From the NCBI GenBank assembly GCA_024707145.1, contig JANQAI010000001.1, forward strand, positions 2,501 through 66,500: a stretch of DNA of 64,000 bases, written 5' to 3'. The stretch comes from Magnetospirillum sp. (GTDB lineage: Bacteria > Pseudomonadota > Alphaproteobacteria > Rhodospirillales > Magnetospirillaceae). The notes under the pieces were generated by a model. It saw nothing but the letters and a program-made list of their open reading frames with translations. It was not told the DNA's origin and searched no databases. Position numbers and translations under genes: made by a program. Positions 24,763 through 34,240 of this stretch are shown one piece after another; position 1 is the first letter of the stretch, and the number at the start of each line of letters is the position of its first letter.

Positions 24763-25419
24763 TCAGCGTGCCGGCCTGGACTCGCGGATGGCGCGGATGT
24801 TGCCGGCGTAGTCGGGGGTCTTGAACACGGCCGAGCCGGCCACCAGGGCGGTGGCGCCGGCGGCGACCACCTTGTGGGCGTTCTCGGCGGTGACCCCGCC
24901 ATCCACCTCCAGCTCGATGGGGCGGTCGCCGATCATGCGGCGGATGCGGGCGATCTTGTCCAACTGGCTGTCGATGAAGCTCTGGCCGCCGAAGCCGGGA
25001 TTGACGCTCATCACCAGGATCAGGTCCAGCTTGTCCAGCACGTATTCGATCACTCCCTCGGGCGTCGCCGGGTTGAGCGACAGGCCGGCCTTCTTGCCGA
25101 GCGAGCGGATGAATTGCAGCGAGCGGTCGATGTGCGGGTCGGCCTCGGCATGCACGGTGATGATGTCGGCACCGGCCTTGGCGTAGTCTTCCAGATAGGG
25201 CTGGGCCGGATCGATCATCAGGTGGACGTCGAAGGTCTTCGCGGTCCACGGCCGGATGGCCTTGATGATGGGTGGGCCGAAAGTCAGGTTGGGGACGAAA
25301 TGGCCGTCCATGACGTCGATGTGGACCCAGTCGCAGCCCGCGCCGTCGATGGCCTTCACCTCATCGCCCAGACGGGCGAAGTCGGCGGACAGGATGGAGG
25401 GGGCGATCTTGACGGTCAT
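24763..25419 (-). CDS. rpe: ribulose-phosphate 3-epimerase
   Basis: A 218-aa TIM-barrel enzyme that interconverts ribulose-5-P and xylulose-5-P. It has [14 protein letters not shown] at the start, [17 protein letters not shown], the metal-site HAEAD region, [11 protein letters not shown] and [13 protein letters not shown] precedes the ATG. It is the third gene of tkt-fba-rpe, the order of cbbT-cbbA-cbbE in Calvin-cycle operons. Confidence 0.95.
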   Translation of the reverse strand: MTVKIAPSILSADFARLGDEVKAIDGAGCDWVHIDVMDGHFVPNLTFGPPIIKAIRPWTAKTFDVHLMIDPAQPYLEDYAKAGADIITVHAEADPHIDRSLQFIRSLGKKAGLSLNPATPEGVIEYVLDKLDLILVMSVNPGFGGQSFIDSQLDKIARIRRMIGDRPIELEVDGGVTAENAHKVVAAGATALVAGSAVFKTPDYAGNIRAIRESRPAR

Positions 25420-25437
25420 GCTTGCTCCTAGACGACG

Positions 25438-25567
25438 ACCCTCTCCCGCAAGCGGGAGAGGGTGGGGCCCATGCGCAGCATGGGAGGGTGAGGGAGCCGG
25501 AGACTCGGAGTCTGCGGCCCCCTCATCCGGCGCTTCGCGCCACCTTCTCCCGCAGAGCGGGAGAAGG
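25438..25567. repeat. REP-like palindromic repeat between fba and rpe
   Basis: Two perfect hairpins flank a GC-rich core: a 12-bp stem at 25438-25449/25452-25463 and an 11-bp stem at 25543-25553/25557-25567. Inside are smaller palindromes (AGACTC-GGAGTCT near 25501) and the CCCCTCATCCGGCGCTTCGC type of sequence seen in dispersed proteobacterial repeats. It is read as part of the fba-rpe transcript. Confidence 0.75.
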
Positions 25568-25579
25568 AAGAGCTCCGCT

Positions 25580-26644
25580 TTACACCACCTTGGCGGCCAA
25601 CTCGCCCTTGGCGTAGCGGTTGCCCATTTCTTCCAGACCGACAACCTTGATCTTGCTGCCATTGCCGGCGGCGCCGAACGCCTCGTAGCGGGCCTTGCAG
25701 ACCTCCTTCATGCCGGCCATGGCGACCTTGTTGTAGTCGCGCGGGTCGAACTTCTTGGGCTCGTCATGGAAGAACTTGCGCATGGAACCGGTCACCGCCA
25801 TGCGCAGGTCGGTGTCGATGTTGATCTTGCGTACGCCGTGCTTGATGGCCTCGACGATCTCTTCCACCGGCACGCCGTAGGTCTCGCCCAGGGCGCCGCC
25901 GTATTCGTTGATGATCCGCAGCCATTCCTGCGGCACCGAGGAGGAACCATGCATCACCAGATGGGTGTTGGGGATGCGGGCGTGGATCTCCTTGACGCGG
26001 GAAATGGCCAGCACGTCGCCGGTCGGCGGACGGGTGAACTTGTAGGCGCCATGGCTGGTGCCGATGGCGATGGCCAGCGCGTCCACCTGGGTCAGCTTGA
26101 CGAATTCGGCGGCCTCGTTGGGGTCGGTCAGCAGCTTGGAATGGTCCAGCTTACCCTCGGCGCCGACACCGTCCTCCTCGCCGGCCATGCCGGTTTCCAG
26201 CGAGCCGAGACAGCCCAGCTCACCCTCGACCGAGACGCCGCAGGCATGGGCCATCTTCACCACGTGGGCGGTGGTGGCCACGTTGTAGTCCCAGTCGGAC
26301 GGGGTCTTGCCGTCTTCCCGCAGTGAACCGTCCATCATCACCGACGAGAAGCCGGACTGGATGGCGCGGGCGCACACCGCCGGGCTGGTGCCGTGATCCT
26401 GGTGCATGCACAGCGGGATGTTGGGGAAGGCCTCCAGGGCGCCCAGGATCAGGTGGCGCAGGAAGGGCTCGCCCGCGTACTTGCGCGCGCCGGCCGAGGC
26501 CTGCAGGATCACCGGGCTGTCGGTGGCCGCTGCGGCCTCCATGATCGCCTTGACCTGTTCCAGGTTGTTCACGTTGAAAGCGGGGATGCCGTAGCCATTT
26601 TCGGCCGCGTGATCCAGAAGCTGCCGCAAGGAAACGAGAGGCAT
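25580..26644 (-). CDS. fba: class II fructose-bisphosphate aldolase
   Basis: A 354-aa zinc-dependent aldolase of the Calvin-cycle (CbbA) subtype. It begins [20 protein letters not shown]; zinc and active-site segments are [21 protein letters not shown] and [20 protein letters not shown] and [10 protein letters not shown] follow. It lies between tkt and rpe and acts in glycolysis/gluconeogenesis or CO2 fixation. Confidence 0.95.
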   Translation of the reverse strand: MPLVSLRQLLDHAAENGYGIPAFNVNNLEQVKAIMEAAAATDSPVILQASAGARKYAGEPFLRHLILGALEAFPNIPLCMHQDHGTSPAVCARAIQSGFSSVMMDGSLREDGKTPSDWDYNVATTAHVVKMAHACGVSVEGELGCLGSLETGMAGEEDGVGAEGKLDHSKLLTDPNEAAEFVKLTQVDALAIAIGTSHGAYKFTRPPTGDVLAISRVKEIHARIPNTHLVMHGSSSVPQEWLRIINEYGGALGETYGVPVEEIVEAIKHGVRKINIDTDLRMAVTGSMRKFFHDEPKKFDPRDYNKVAMAGMKEVCKARYEAFGAAGNGSKIKVVGLEEMGNRYAKGELAAKVV

Positions 26645-26687
26645 ACCTTTTCTCCCTAAGCTCTTGTTTTACAGGCGCGCCCGAAGC

Positions 26688-28688
26688 TTACAAACGAGCC
26701 GACGCGGCGTCGGCCACCGCCTGGGCGGTGATGCCGAAATACTGATACAGCTTGTCGGCCGGGGCCGAGGCGCCGAAGCCGGTCATGCCGATCACCGCGC
26801 CGTCCAGGCCGACGTAGCGCTCCCAGCCGAAGGTGCCCAGCGCCTCGACGGCGACGCGCACGGTCCCTTCACCCAGGACGCCGTCACGATACTCTTTCGA
26901 CTGGCGGTCGAACAACTCCCAGCACGGCAGCGACACCACGGCCGCCGCGACGCCCTTTTCGGCCAGCAGCTTGCGCGCTTCCAGCGCCAGCGACACCTCC
27001 GAACCGGTGGCGATAAGGGTGACTTGGCGCTTGCCCTCAGCCTCCGCAAGGACGTAGCCGCCCTTGGCGCTCAGGTTCTCGTCGGTGTGGTCGGTGCGCA
27101 GCGTCGGCAGGTTCTGGCGCGACAGGGCGAAGACCGAGGGGCCCTTGGTGTTGAGCAGGGCGGCCTCGTAGGCCTCCATGGTTTCCACCGCGTCGGCGGG
27201 GCGGAATACCAGCACGTTGGGGGTGGCGCGCAGCGCCGCCAGGGTCTCGATGGGCTGGTGGGTGGGGCCGTCCTCGCCCAGGCCGATGGAATCGTGGGTC
27301 AGCACGTAGAGCACGCGCTGCTCCATCATGGCGCTCATGCGCAGCGCCGGCCACAGGTAGTTGGCGAAGATCAGGAAGGTGCCGCCGTAGGGGAGGAAAC
27401 CGCCATGCAGCGCCAGGCCGTTCATGGCGGCGGCCATGCCGTGCTCGCGGATGCCGTAATGGATGTAGCGGCCGACGTAGTCGCCGGGCTGGATGGATGG
27501 CGCGCAGGCCTTGGTGTTGGTCAGGTTGGAATGGGTCAGGTCGGCCGAGCCGCCGATCATCTCGGGGATGGCGGCGGTCAGCACCTCCAGCGCGTCCTGG
27601 CTGGCCTTGCGGGTGGCGAGCTTGGGCTGTTCGGCGGAAATCTTCCGCTTGAAGGCGAGCACCGCCTGCTGCCAGCCCTCGGGCAGGCTGCCGTCCTGGG
27701 TGCGGCCGAACTCGGCCTTCTTCGCCAGGTCCAACTTGCCGAAGCGGCCTTCCCAGGCGGCACGCTCGGTCTGGCCGCGGGCGCCGGCGGTGCGCCAGGC
27801 GCTCAGCACGTGGTCGGGAATGACGAAGGGCTCGTAGGGCCAGTTGGCGGCATCGCGCGCCGCCTTGATCTCGTCGCCGCCCAAGGGGGCGCCGTGGACC
27901 TTCTCGCTGCCGGCCTTGGTGGGGGCGCCCTTGCCGATGGTGGTGCGGCAGGCGATCAGGGTGGGCTTGTCCGACTGGCGGGCAGCCTCGATGGCCCGGG
28001 CGATGGCCTCGGGGTCGTGGCCGTCGCAGGACAGCGCGTTCCAGCCGGCGGCAACGAAGCGGGCCTTCTGGTCATCCGAGGTGGACAGGGCGGTGTCGCC
28101 GTCGATGCAGATGCGGTTGTCGTCCCACAACACGATCAGCTTGGCGAGCTTCAGGTGGCCGGCCAGCGTGATGGCCTCCTGGCTGATGCCCTCCATCAGG
28201 CAGCCGTCGCCAGCGACGACATAGGTGTAGTGGTCCACCACGCCCTTGCCGTAGCGGGCCGCCAGCATGGCCTCGCCCAGGGCGAAGCCGACCGAGTTGG
28301 CAATGCCCTGGCCCAGCGGGCCGGTGGTGGTGTCGGCGATGGCGACGTGGCCGAATTCCGGGTGGCCGGCGGTGCGCGAGCCGAGCTGGCGGAAGCTCTT
28401 GATCTGCTCGATGTCCAGGTCCTCGAAGCCGGTCAGGTAGCCCAGCGCGTACAGCAGCATGGAGCCATGGCCGGCCGACAGGATGAAGCGGTCGCGGTCC
28501 ACCCACTTGGGCGCCTTGGCGTCGAACTTCAGGAAACGGGTGAACAGCACCGTCGCCACGTCGGCCATGCCCATGGGCATGCCGGGATGGCCGGACTTGG
28601 CCTTCTCGATGGCGTCCACCGCCAGGAAGCGGATGGCGTTGGCCATTTCGGCATGGGTTGCGAGCGCCGGAGCGGGTGCGGTCATCAT
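26688..28688 (-). CDS. tkt: transketolase
   Basis: A 666-aa thiamine-diphosphate enzyme. [18 protein letters not shown], the TPP motif [13 protein letters not shown] and the C-terminal domain [17 protein letters not shown] are visible. It starts [15 protein letters not shown] with AAGGA just upstream; either of two adjacent ATG codons (28688 or 28685) may be used. The same open frame extends upstream without homology. Confidence 0.94.
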   Translation of the reverse strand: MMTAPAPALATHAEMANAIRFLAVDAIEKAKSGHPGMPMGMADVATVLFTRFLKFDAKAPKWVDRDRFILSAGHGSMLLYALGYLTGFEDLDIEQIKSFRQLGSRTAGHPEFGHVAIADTTTGPLGQGIANSVGFALGEAMLAARYGKGVVDHYTYVVAGDGCLMEGISQEAITLAGHLKLAKLIVLWDDNRICIDGDTALSTSDDQKARFVAAGWNALSCDGHDPEAIARAIEAARQSDKPTLIACRTTIGKGAPTKAGSEKVHGAPLGGDEIKAARDAANWPYEPFVIPDHVLSAWRTAGARGQTERAAWEGRFGKLDLAKKAEFGRTQDGSLPEGWQQAVLAFKRKISAEQPKLATRKASQDALEVLTAAIPEMIGGSADLTHSNLTNTKACAPSIQPGDYVGRYIHYGIREHGMAAAMNGLALHGGFLPYGGTFLIFANYLWPALRMSAMMEQRVLYVLTHDSIGLGEDGPTHQPIETLAALRATPNVLVFRPADAVETMEAYEAALLNTKGPSVFALSRQNLPTLRTDHTDENLSAKGGYVLAEAEGKRQVTLIATGSEVSLALEARKLLAEKGVAAAVVSLPCWELFDRQSKEYRDGVLGEGTVRVAVEALGTFGWERYVGLDGAVIGMTGFGASAPADKLYQYFGITAQAVADAASARL

Positions 28689-28964
28689 CAGGTCCTTGGC
28701 TTGAAAAGAGCAGGGGGCACGCCGATGCGCGCCGACATCCCCACAGGGACGGGCGCGCAGGACGCGGACATAAGGCGGATTGGTGGATTCGTCAGCCCCG
28801 AATCGGGGGCATGCCCGCCAATGCGGGCGGCTGCCTCGAAAGCCTTGGTGGCTTCGGCCATGCGCACGAAATCCTCCCATCGAGGCCCGCACTCGCCACC
28901 ACGAGGCAGGCGGGCGGAAAACTGCCCGACGGGAGGCAGGGAGTCAACGATTCCCTAAATCCGG
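28689..28964. other. leader region between cytochrome b561 and tkt
   Basis: A 276-base stretch without a convincing gene. It has short palindromes GCCCC-GAATC-GGGGGC near 28795-28810 and GCCCGCC-AAT-GCGGGCGG near 28813-28830, upstream of the tkt-fba-rpe operon. They could lie in its leader. Confidence 0.4.
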
Positions 28965-29504
28965 TCAGCCGCGCCCCGGCAACATGCGGCGCAGAACCTG
29001 GTCCTTCAGTACAATATGGTGACGCAGGGCGGCGGCCACGTGGACCACGACCACGACGGCCAGCCCCCAGGCCAGCAGTTCGTGGCCTTCCTCGAACAGG
29101 TGGTGCAGGCCTTCGTCCTTGCCGACGAGGGTCGGCAGCTCCAGTCCGAAGACGGAGACCGGGCGGCCGCCGCTCTGGCTCATCAGGATGCCGTCGAGGG
29201 GCAGGGCGATCATCAGGACGTACAGGCCGGCATGGCCCAGCTTGGCGGCCAGCTTCTCCCATGCCGGCATGTCCGCCGGCAAGTCGGGCGCCCCCTTGCT
29301 TCCGCGCCAGGCCAGGCGCAGCACCGCCAGGGCCAGAACCACCACGCCGAACGCCTTGTGCAGGCCGATCACCTGGCCGCGCAGGTCGCCCTTGGGCAGG
29401 TCCTCCAGGGTCAAGCCGACGCCCCACAGGACGATGATCAGCAGGGCCGTCAACCAGTGCAGGCTTTTTGCGACGGGGTCGTAGGACAGGGGGGATGCGG
29501 ACAT
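28965..29504 (-). CDS. cytochrome b561 family protein
   Basis: A 179-aa, four-helix membrane protein of the bacterial di-haem cytochrome b561 type. Candidate haem His residues are in KSLHWLTALLII, VIGLHKAFGVVV, LGHAGLYVLM and VVVHVAAALRHH. It probably passes electrons between quinol and an acceptor. No partner (for example a YceI-like protein) is adjacent. Confidence 0.88.
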   Translation of the reverse strand: MSASPLSYDPVAKSLHWLTALLIIVLWGVGLTLEDLPKGDLRGQVIGLHKAFGVVVLALAVLRLAWRGSKGAPDLPADMPAWEKLAAKLGHAGLYVLMIALPLDGILMSQSGGRPVSVFGLELPTLVGKDEGLHHLFEEGHELLAWGLAVVVVVHVAAALRHHIVLKDQVLRRMLPGRG

Positions 29505-29571
29505 GGCGGGCGGCTCCGGTTGTCAGACTGGCGCCACCATGCCGCCTCGCGCATGAACCCAGCCTGAACGG

Positions 29572-29934
29572 CTATTGCCGTCGCAGCTGGAAATGGTTGC
29601 ACAGCACGTGGTGCAGGCGCCCGGTCAGCCCGTCCACATCGTCGTTGAGGCAGGCGTCCACGTCCAGCGAGCGGCGCAGGTTGATCCAGATGCCCAGCTC
29701 GCGGTCCAGCCGGGTTTCGATGATGCCCAGCATGTAGCCCATGTCCACCGCGTCGCAGCCGTAATCGCGCCGCAACCCCCAATCGGGGTGGTAGGGGTGT
29801 TCGGGCCGCAGCCAGTCCAAGACTTCCTTGACCTGCTGGCGCGACAGCACCAGCAGGGTATGGGCGTTCAGATCAAGCGACAGAATCTCGTGGTCCATGG
29901 GCACGTCCGAACCAGGGGGGCAAGGTTCAGACAT
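29572..29934 (-). CDS. unrecognised small protein (120 aa)
   Basis: An acidic cytoplasmic protein beginning MSEPCPPGSDVPMDHEIL, with HTLLVLSRQQVKEVLDWLRP and IETRLDRELGIWINLRRSLD. It is predicted to be helical with no membrane segment or known motif. It lies 45 bases downstream of the LuxR-type gene on the same strand, so it may be its operon partner. An in-frame ATG at 29958 would add eight residues. Confidence 0.55.
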   Translation of the reverse strand: MSEPCPPGSDVPMDHEILSLDLNAHTLLVLSRQQVKEVLDWLRPEHPYHPDWGLRRDYGCDAVDMGYMLGIIETRLDRELGIWINLRRSLDVDACLNDDVDGLTGRLHHVLCNHFQLRRQ

Positions 29935-29978
29935 GGGGGGCGCGAGCCCCGCTTCCACTGGACGAAGGCGTTAGGCGC

Positions 29979-30608
29979 TTAGCGGGATTCGCGACCCTTG
30001 AGGTAGAAGGCCACCGCCTGGGCGCGGTTGCCGACGCCCAGCTTGTCGTACAGGTTCTTCAGGTGAAACTTCACCGTGTTCAGCGAGATGTCCAACTGGC
30101 TGGCCATCTGCTGGTTGGTCAGGCCGCCGGCCAGGGCGGCCAGCAATTCGCGCTCGCGCGGGGTCAGGCCGGCCAGCGGGTCCGAGGCCAGGCTGGACAC
30201 GTCGATGAAGGGGAACACCATGCGCCCGGCCGCCACCGCCAGGATGGTGTCGAGCAGTTGCTCGGGCGCCTCGCGCTTGGAGCAGAAGCCGGCGGCGCCC
30301 AGGGTCATGGCCTGGCGCGGCACGTCCGGGTTGGGGCTGCCGGTATAGACGATGATGCGCGGGCCGTCGGCGCGGTTGCGCAGGGCCTGCAGCACGCCGC
30401 GACCATCCAGGCCCGGCATTTCCCAGCCGATGATGCCGACGTCGAAATGCATGCGGTCGGCCGCTTCGATGAACTTCTCGCCATCGGCGGTCACCGCCGC
30501 CAGGCAAAAGCGCTCGTCGCCAGCGAACAACTTGACCAGGCTGCTTTGCAGCAGCGGGTTCTTTTCGGCGATGACGATATCAATCGGTTTGCTTTGCTGG
30601 ACGCCCAT
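29979..30608 (-). CDS. LuxR/NarL-type regulator with a receiver lacking the phosphoacceptor
   Basis: A 209-aa two-domain regulator. The receiver-like domain has DVGIIGWEMPGLDG, where canonical receivers carry Asp; here residue 61 is Gly. The acidic pair is replaced by Ala14-Glu15 (IVIAEKNPLL). Thr (VYTGS) and Lys (FCSKREAP) are kept. The C-terminal LuxR helix-turn-helix, from LTPRERELLAALAGGLTNQQ to TVKFHLKNLYDKLGVGNR, is intact. It is therefore likely phosphorylation-independent. No histidine kinase is adjacent. A GGAAGGA site supports the start. Confidence 0.88.
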   Translation of the reverse strand: MGVQQSKPIDIVIAEKNPLLQSSLVKLFAGDERFCLAAVTADGEKFIEAADRMHFDVGIIGWEMPGLDGRGVLQALRNRADGPRIIVYTGSPNPDVPRQAMTLGAAGFCSKREAPEQLLDTILAVAAGRMVFPFIDVSSLASDPLAGLTPRERELLAALAGGLTNQQMASQLDISLNTVKFHLKNLYDKLGVGNRAQAVAFYLKGRESR

Positions 30609-30795
30609 GGCTTCCTTCCCAATGTCTCGGGTCCCTCGTGAAACCCTACCCGAGCGAGCGTCATCATACGCGGCTTGGGCGGAAGCGCAAATGTAAAGTG
30701 TGGGTTTTTGCCTACCCATGGGCAGGTTTTGTTCACTTTAGAACCGCCCGAAAGGATGGGGCGGAAAAATGCCCGCATCGCGGGCTGCGCGGGAA

Positions 30796-30827
30796 CAAAA
30801 ACCGGCCGTCGCAGGGCGGCGGCCGGT
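30796..30827 (-). terminator. terminator after the CHAP-domain gene
   Basis: A 12-bp stem with one mismatch (30801-30812 with 30816-30827) is followed by TTTTTG on the minus strand, 24 bases past the stop codon. Confidence 0.85.
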
Positions 30828-30850
30828 GGATTGCGGGTGGCTGCAGGAGC

Positions 30851-31630
30851 CTAGTTGAACAGCAGGCTGTCCAGGTTGGCCGGCTGGCTGGCGGCGCGGT
30901 TAGGGCGGAAGACGTGCTTGGCCACCTTGACCATGCCCTCGGCCGAGGGGGCGGCCTCGTTCTGGGCCAGGGCCGCCGGTTCGGCGGTGGCGACGGCGGC
31001 CTTGACCACCGCTTCGGCGGCGATGGCGTCCACCTTGGGGGCGGCGGTCTCGCCCTTCGAGGTTTCCAGCGGCTTGGAATGGGCGGCCTGACGGCTCAGG
31101 CTGCGGTCGCCGGGGAACATCTGCGCCGCCTTGTTCAGCGCCGCCTGATGGACGGCCGGGCGGCCGGCGCGCGGGTCGCGCGGCTGGTAGACGTAGCCGT
31201 CGGTGCGATAGACGCGGGTGCCGAAATCGTTGGTGGGGTGGAACCAGACGCGCACCTGGGTCCAGTCGTTCTTGGGCGAAACATCCAGCACCGGCACGGC
31301 GGTGGTGACGGCGCCACGGCCGGAGGTGCGGGCCGGAGCCCAATTAGCGTGGTCCACCAGCACCAAGCGGCTGCTGATCACGCGGGTGACCACCGACACA
31401 TGACCGTAGCGCATGCTGCCCTGGCGGGTAAATACGAGGACGGCGCCGTCCTTGGGCGTGCGGCCACGGTCATACAGACCGCTGGCGGCATTCCACCATT
31501 GCCACGCGTCACCCTTGAGGTTGATGCCGGAGATTTCGCGCGCGTACTGCACGCACTGGATGGCGGAAGCCGGAACCGCGACGGCGGACATTGCGATCGC
31601 GGATAAGATCAGAAGCGCCCACTTCCTCAC
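30851..31630 (-). CDS. secreted CHAP-domain protein
   Basis: A 259-aa protein with signal peptide MRKWALLILSAIAMSAVAVPASA. The CHAP (NlpC/P60-like amidase) core has the catalytic Cys in IQCVQYAREISG and His in MRYGHVSVV, with WQWWNAASG and DGAVLVFTR between. The C-terminal ~110 residues are Ala/Glu-rich and low in complexity. It probably cleaves or binds peptidoglycan. It diverges from the TAXI pair. Confidence 0.85.
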   Translation of the reverse strand: MRKWALLILSAIAMSAVAVPASAIQCVQYAREISGINLKGDAWQWWNAASGLYDRGRTPKDGAVLVFTRQGSMRYGHVSVVTRVISSRLVLVDHANWAPARTSGRGAVTTAVPVLDVSPKNDWTQVRVWFHPTNDFGTRVYRTDGYVYQPRDPRAGRPAVHQAALNKAAQMFPGDRSLSRQAAHSKPLETSKGETAAPKVDAIAAEAVVKAAVATAEPAALAQNEAAPSAEGMVKVAKHVFRPNRAASQPANLDSLLFN

Positions 31631-31854
31631 CGTTTTCCCCTCCCCCGTTTCTTCTCGGCCCGTCTCTTATCGAACAACCCGATTGTTACCATTAATGATG
31701 CCGATGGCAACCCGGATCTGCATGTTTTCCCTAAATTTTTCCGAATCTTTGGCGTTAACACGGTCGGTCAGGCGGCCCCTTCCGGTGGCCCTGGCGCTCG
31801 GGCTATGATCGGGGGTGCGATACACACAGGCACGGCGGTGCCCAAGGAGGATCG

Positions 31855-32823
31855 GTGAAGGTCAAGACCCTTGTTGCCACGGCGTTGTTGGGCGGCGCCC
31901 TGTCCGTTTCCCCCCTGGCCGCCGGCGAGCGCCATACCCTGGTGATCGGCTCGGGCGAGGTGACGGGCTTCTATTTCCCCACCGCGGGCGCCCTGTGCCG
32001 CGTCGTCAACAAGGAGCATCCGCGCGGCGCCAGCTGCGCCGTGTCGCCCTCTTCGGGCTCGGCCGCCAATGTGGCGGCGCTGAAGGCGGGCGAGACCGAT
32101 CTGGCCATCCTGCAGGCGCGGGCGGCGGTGCTGGCCACCAATGGCGGCGAGGGGTTCAAGGAGGCCGGCCCCATGCCCGAACTGCGCGCGGTGATGAGTC
32201 TGCATGGTGAGGCGGTGGCGGTGCTGGCCCGCCAGGGCGCCGGCATCGAGACCCTGTCCGATCTGAAGGGCAAGCGGGTCAATCTGGGACGCCCCGGCTC
32301 GTTCCAGCGGGCCATGGCCGAGGCCGCGCTGGAGGCGGCGGGCATGTCGGAAGGCGACCTTGCTCCGGTGGTGGAACTGGACCTGGCCGAAGAGGCGGCG
32401 GCCCTATGTGAAGGCAATATCGACGCGGCTTTCTTCACCGGCATCCATCCCATGGCCGAGGCCGCCTTGGCAGTGGACGAGTGCAACGCCATCCTGGTGC
32501 CGGTGAAGGGCAAGGCGTTGGACGCCTATCTCAAGCGCAATCCGTGGCTCAGCCGGGCCACCGTCAAGCGCGGCACCTATGAGGGCATCAACGACGACGT
32601 CGCCACCTTGCAGATGAAGGCGGTTCTGGCGACCACCACCCGCATGCCGGCCGAGGACGTGTACGACCTGCTGAAGGCGGTCTACGCCAACTTCCCGGCC
32701 CTGACCCGGTTGCATCCGGTGCTCAAGGGCCTGGGCAAGGGCGAAACCGCCAAGGACGGCATCGTCATCAAGCTCCATGATGGTGCCGAGAAATTCTACA
32801 CGGAGCAGGGATTGGCGAAATGA
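31855..32823 (+). CDS. TAXI-family substrate-binding protein
   Basis: A 322-aa periplasmic protein with a GTG start and AGGAGG eight bases upstream. After signal peptide LVATALLGGALSVSPLAAG it has LVIGSGEVTGFYFPTAGALC and SSGSAANVAALKAGETDLAI, the TAXI-TRAP binding-protein hallmarks. Such proteins usually serve a fused DctQM permease, which is absent here. Its stop overlaps the next start (ATGA). The ligand is unknown; glutamate-like anions are typical. Confidence 0.85.
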   Translation: MKVKTLVATALLGGALSVSPLAAGERHTLVIGSGEVTGFYFPTAGALCRVVNKEHPRGASCAVSPSSGSAANVAALKAGETDLAILQARAAVLATNGGEGFKEAGPMPELRAVMSLHGEAVAVLARQGAGIETLSDLKGKRVNLGRPGSFQRAMAEAALEAAGMSEGDLAPVVELDLAEEAAALCEGNIDAAFFTGIHPMAEAALAVDECNAILVPVKGKALDAYLKRNPWLSRATVKRGTYEGINDDVATLQMKAVLATTTRMPAEDVYDLLKAVYANFPALTRLHPVLKGLGKGETAKDGIVIKLHDGAEKFYTEQGLAK

Positions 32824-33494
32824 CCCTCGACCCCTCGCATCTCACGCCCGGCGAGCTTGCCGCCATGGCTGAGGCGGGGGAGGAGGTGGCCGCCCTCGAG
32901 GCGGCCATGCGCGCCGAGGGCGTCAGCCCGCGCGCCCTGCTGACGGGTGGCGGCGAACCGGTGCCGTTCCAGCATTACCCGGCCGGCGACGTCTACGATT
33001 TTGCCAGCCATTCCCAGTTCTACCTGCACTGCCACCGCGACGGCGAATACGGCCACATCCACCTGTTCCTGCGGCCCCTGGGCATGCCGCCGGGCTGCCA
33101 CCCGCTGGTAGCGGTGGGCGGCGACGATTCCCCCTGCCATCTGGTGGCGGTGGGGCTGGGGCATCACGGCTTCGCCACCGAATTGTTCACCACCAACCGC
33201 TGGGTCACCGGAGAATCCTGGTACGGTGCCGACGCGGTGGCCCGCATGCTGCCGTTCTTCCGTGCCGGCGGCAGCACGCTCGGCGGCCGTGTCGGGCATT
33301 GGCTGACGGCGCTGCTGCGGCTGTACCTGCCGCTGGTGGTCACTCTGGTTCGCCGCCGCGACGAGGCGGTGGGGGCCTGGGCCGGCGCCCATGGCGGCGA
33401 CGCCCTGAACGACGACCGGCTGGAAATCACCTCGCACGCCGCCATCGACGTGGCGCTGTGGCGCAAGGCGTTGACGGCCGAACTGGCCAAATAA
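32820..33494 (+). CDS. uncharacterised protein coupled to the TAXI protein
   Basis: A 224-aa cytoplasmic protein, translationally coupled to the TAXI gene by ATGA. It is rich in conserved-looking His and aromatic residues: FQHYPAGDVYDF, SQFYLHCHRDGEYGHIHLFL, CHLVAVGLGHHG and LFTTNRWVTGESW. This resembles an unnamed proteobacterial family (possibly DUF6969, not certain). The His clusters suggest metal binding. The coupling implies a joint function. Confidence 0.7.
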   Translation: MTLDPSHLTPGELAAMAEAGEEVAALEAAMRAEGVSPRALLTGGGEPVPFQHYPAGDVYDFASHSQFYLHCHRDGEYGHIHLFLRPLGMPPGCHPLVAVGGDDSPCHLVAVGLGHHGFATELFTTNRWVTGESWYGADAVARMLPFFRAGGSTLGGRVGHWLTALLRLYLPLVVTLVRRRDEAVGAWAGAHGGDALNDDRLEITSHAAIDVALWRKALTAELAK

Positions 33495-33495
33495 A

Positions 33496-33526
33496 AAGCG
33501 CCGCCGCCCAGGGGGCTGCGGCGCTT
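33496..33526. terminator. bidirectional terminator
   Basis: A 9-bp stem AAGCGCCGC (33496-33504) with GCGGCGCTT (33518-33526) lies between the convergent TAXI operon and cytochrome c gene, with A-runs on its left giving T-runs for the minus strand. Confidence 0.75.
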
Positions 33527-33552
33527 CCCGTCCGCGTGCGGACGCCTTCGGA

Positions 33553-33912
33553 CTACTTCAGGGTCTTCAGGTAGTCGACGACGGCCTTCACGTCCTCGGG
33601 CTTCTTCAGGCCGGCGAAGGCCATCTTGTTGCCGGGAACGGTGCCCTTGGGGTCGGCCAGGTACTTGGACAGGCTGGCTTCGTCCCAGGTCAGGCCCGAC
33701 TTCAGATGGGCGTCGGAGTACTTGTAGCCCTCGGCATGGCCGGCCTTGGCACCGAACACGCCGAACAGGGACGGGCCGACGCCGTGCTTGCCGGCTTCCA
33801 CCTTGTGGCAGGCCTTGCACTGGTTGAACGCGGCCGGAGCATCGGCGGCGGTGGCGGCGACGGGGGCGAGCAGCATGGCGGCGAGAGCCAGACCGACCTT
33901 CTTGTTCAGCAT
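33553..33912 (-). CDS. class I cytochrome c (c2/c550-like)
   Basis: A 119-aa exported protein, MLNKKVGLALAAMLLAPVAATAA, then the haem site QCKACHK (Cys32, Cys35, His36) and the axial Met in GNKMAFAGLKK. The fold ends VVDYLKTLK. It acts as a periplasmic electron carrier. GGAG lies six bases before the chosen ATG. Confidence 0.92.
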   Translation of the reverse strand: MLNKKVGLALAAMLLAPVAATAADAPAAFNQCKACHKVEAGKHGVGPSLFGVFGAKAGHAEGYKYSDAHLKSGLTWDEASLSKYLADPKGTVPGNKMAFAGLKKPEDVKAVVDYLKTLK

Positions 33913-34240
33913 CGTGATCTCCAGAAGTCTTCTCAAGGGTTGAAGTCCGAACGCAACATCCTTGGCGCCGGCCCCGGAGCGGCTGAGCCGTCCAGTATCG
34001 GCAGGGTAGCGGATCTCCATGGCGGAAATAGGGCCGGTCTACCCCTTTGGGGCGCGCCCCTCGTCGGCTGCCGCGACAGGCACCCGCCCCCCGAAGCAGC
34101 GGGCGGTGAGCAGCGAAAACGGAGGGCTGGGGTGGCGCCGGCGGTTACCGTCTCCTTGCCATTATTTGCGTCTAGGCGCGTTCGGGCGGCATTATCATTC
34201 ACATTGGCCTGAAACTCAACCGGCTAGGATCGAGGCGCAA

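Noticed and set aside
33933-34202. A minus-strand frame of 89 codons between cytochrome c and the IS remnant
   Set aside because: Low-complexity Arg/Pro/Gly/Ala text without a ribosome site or known motif, overlapping the cytochrome c leader.
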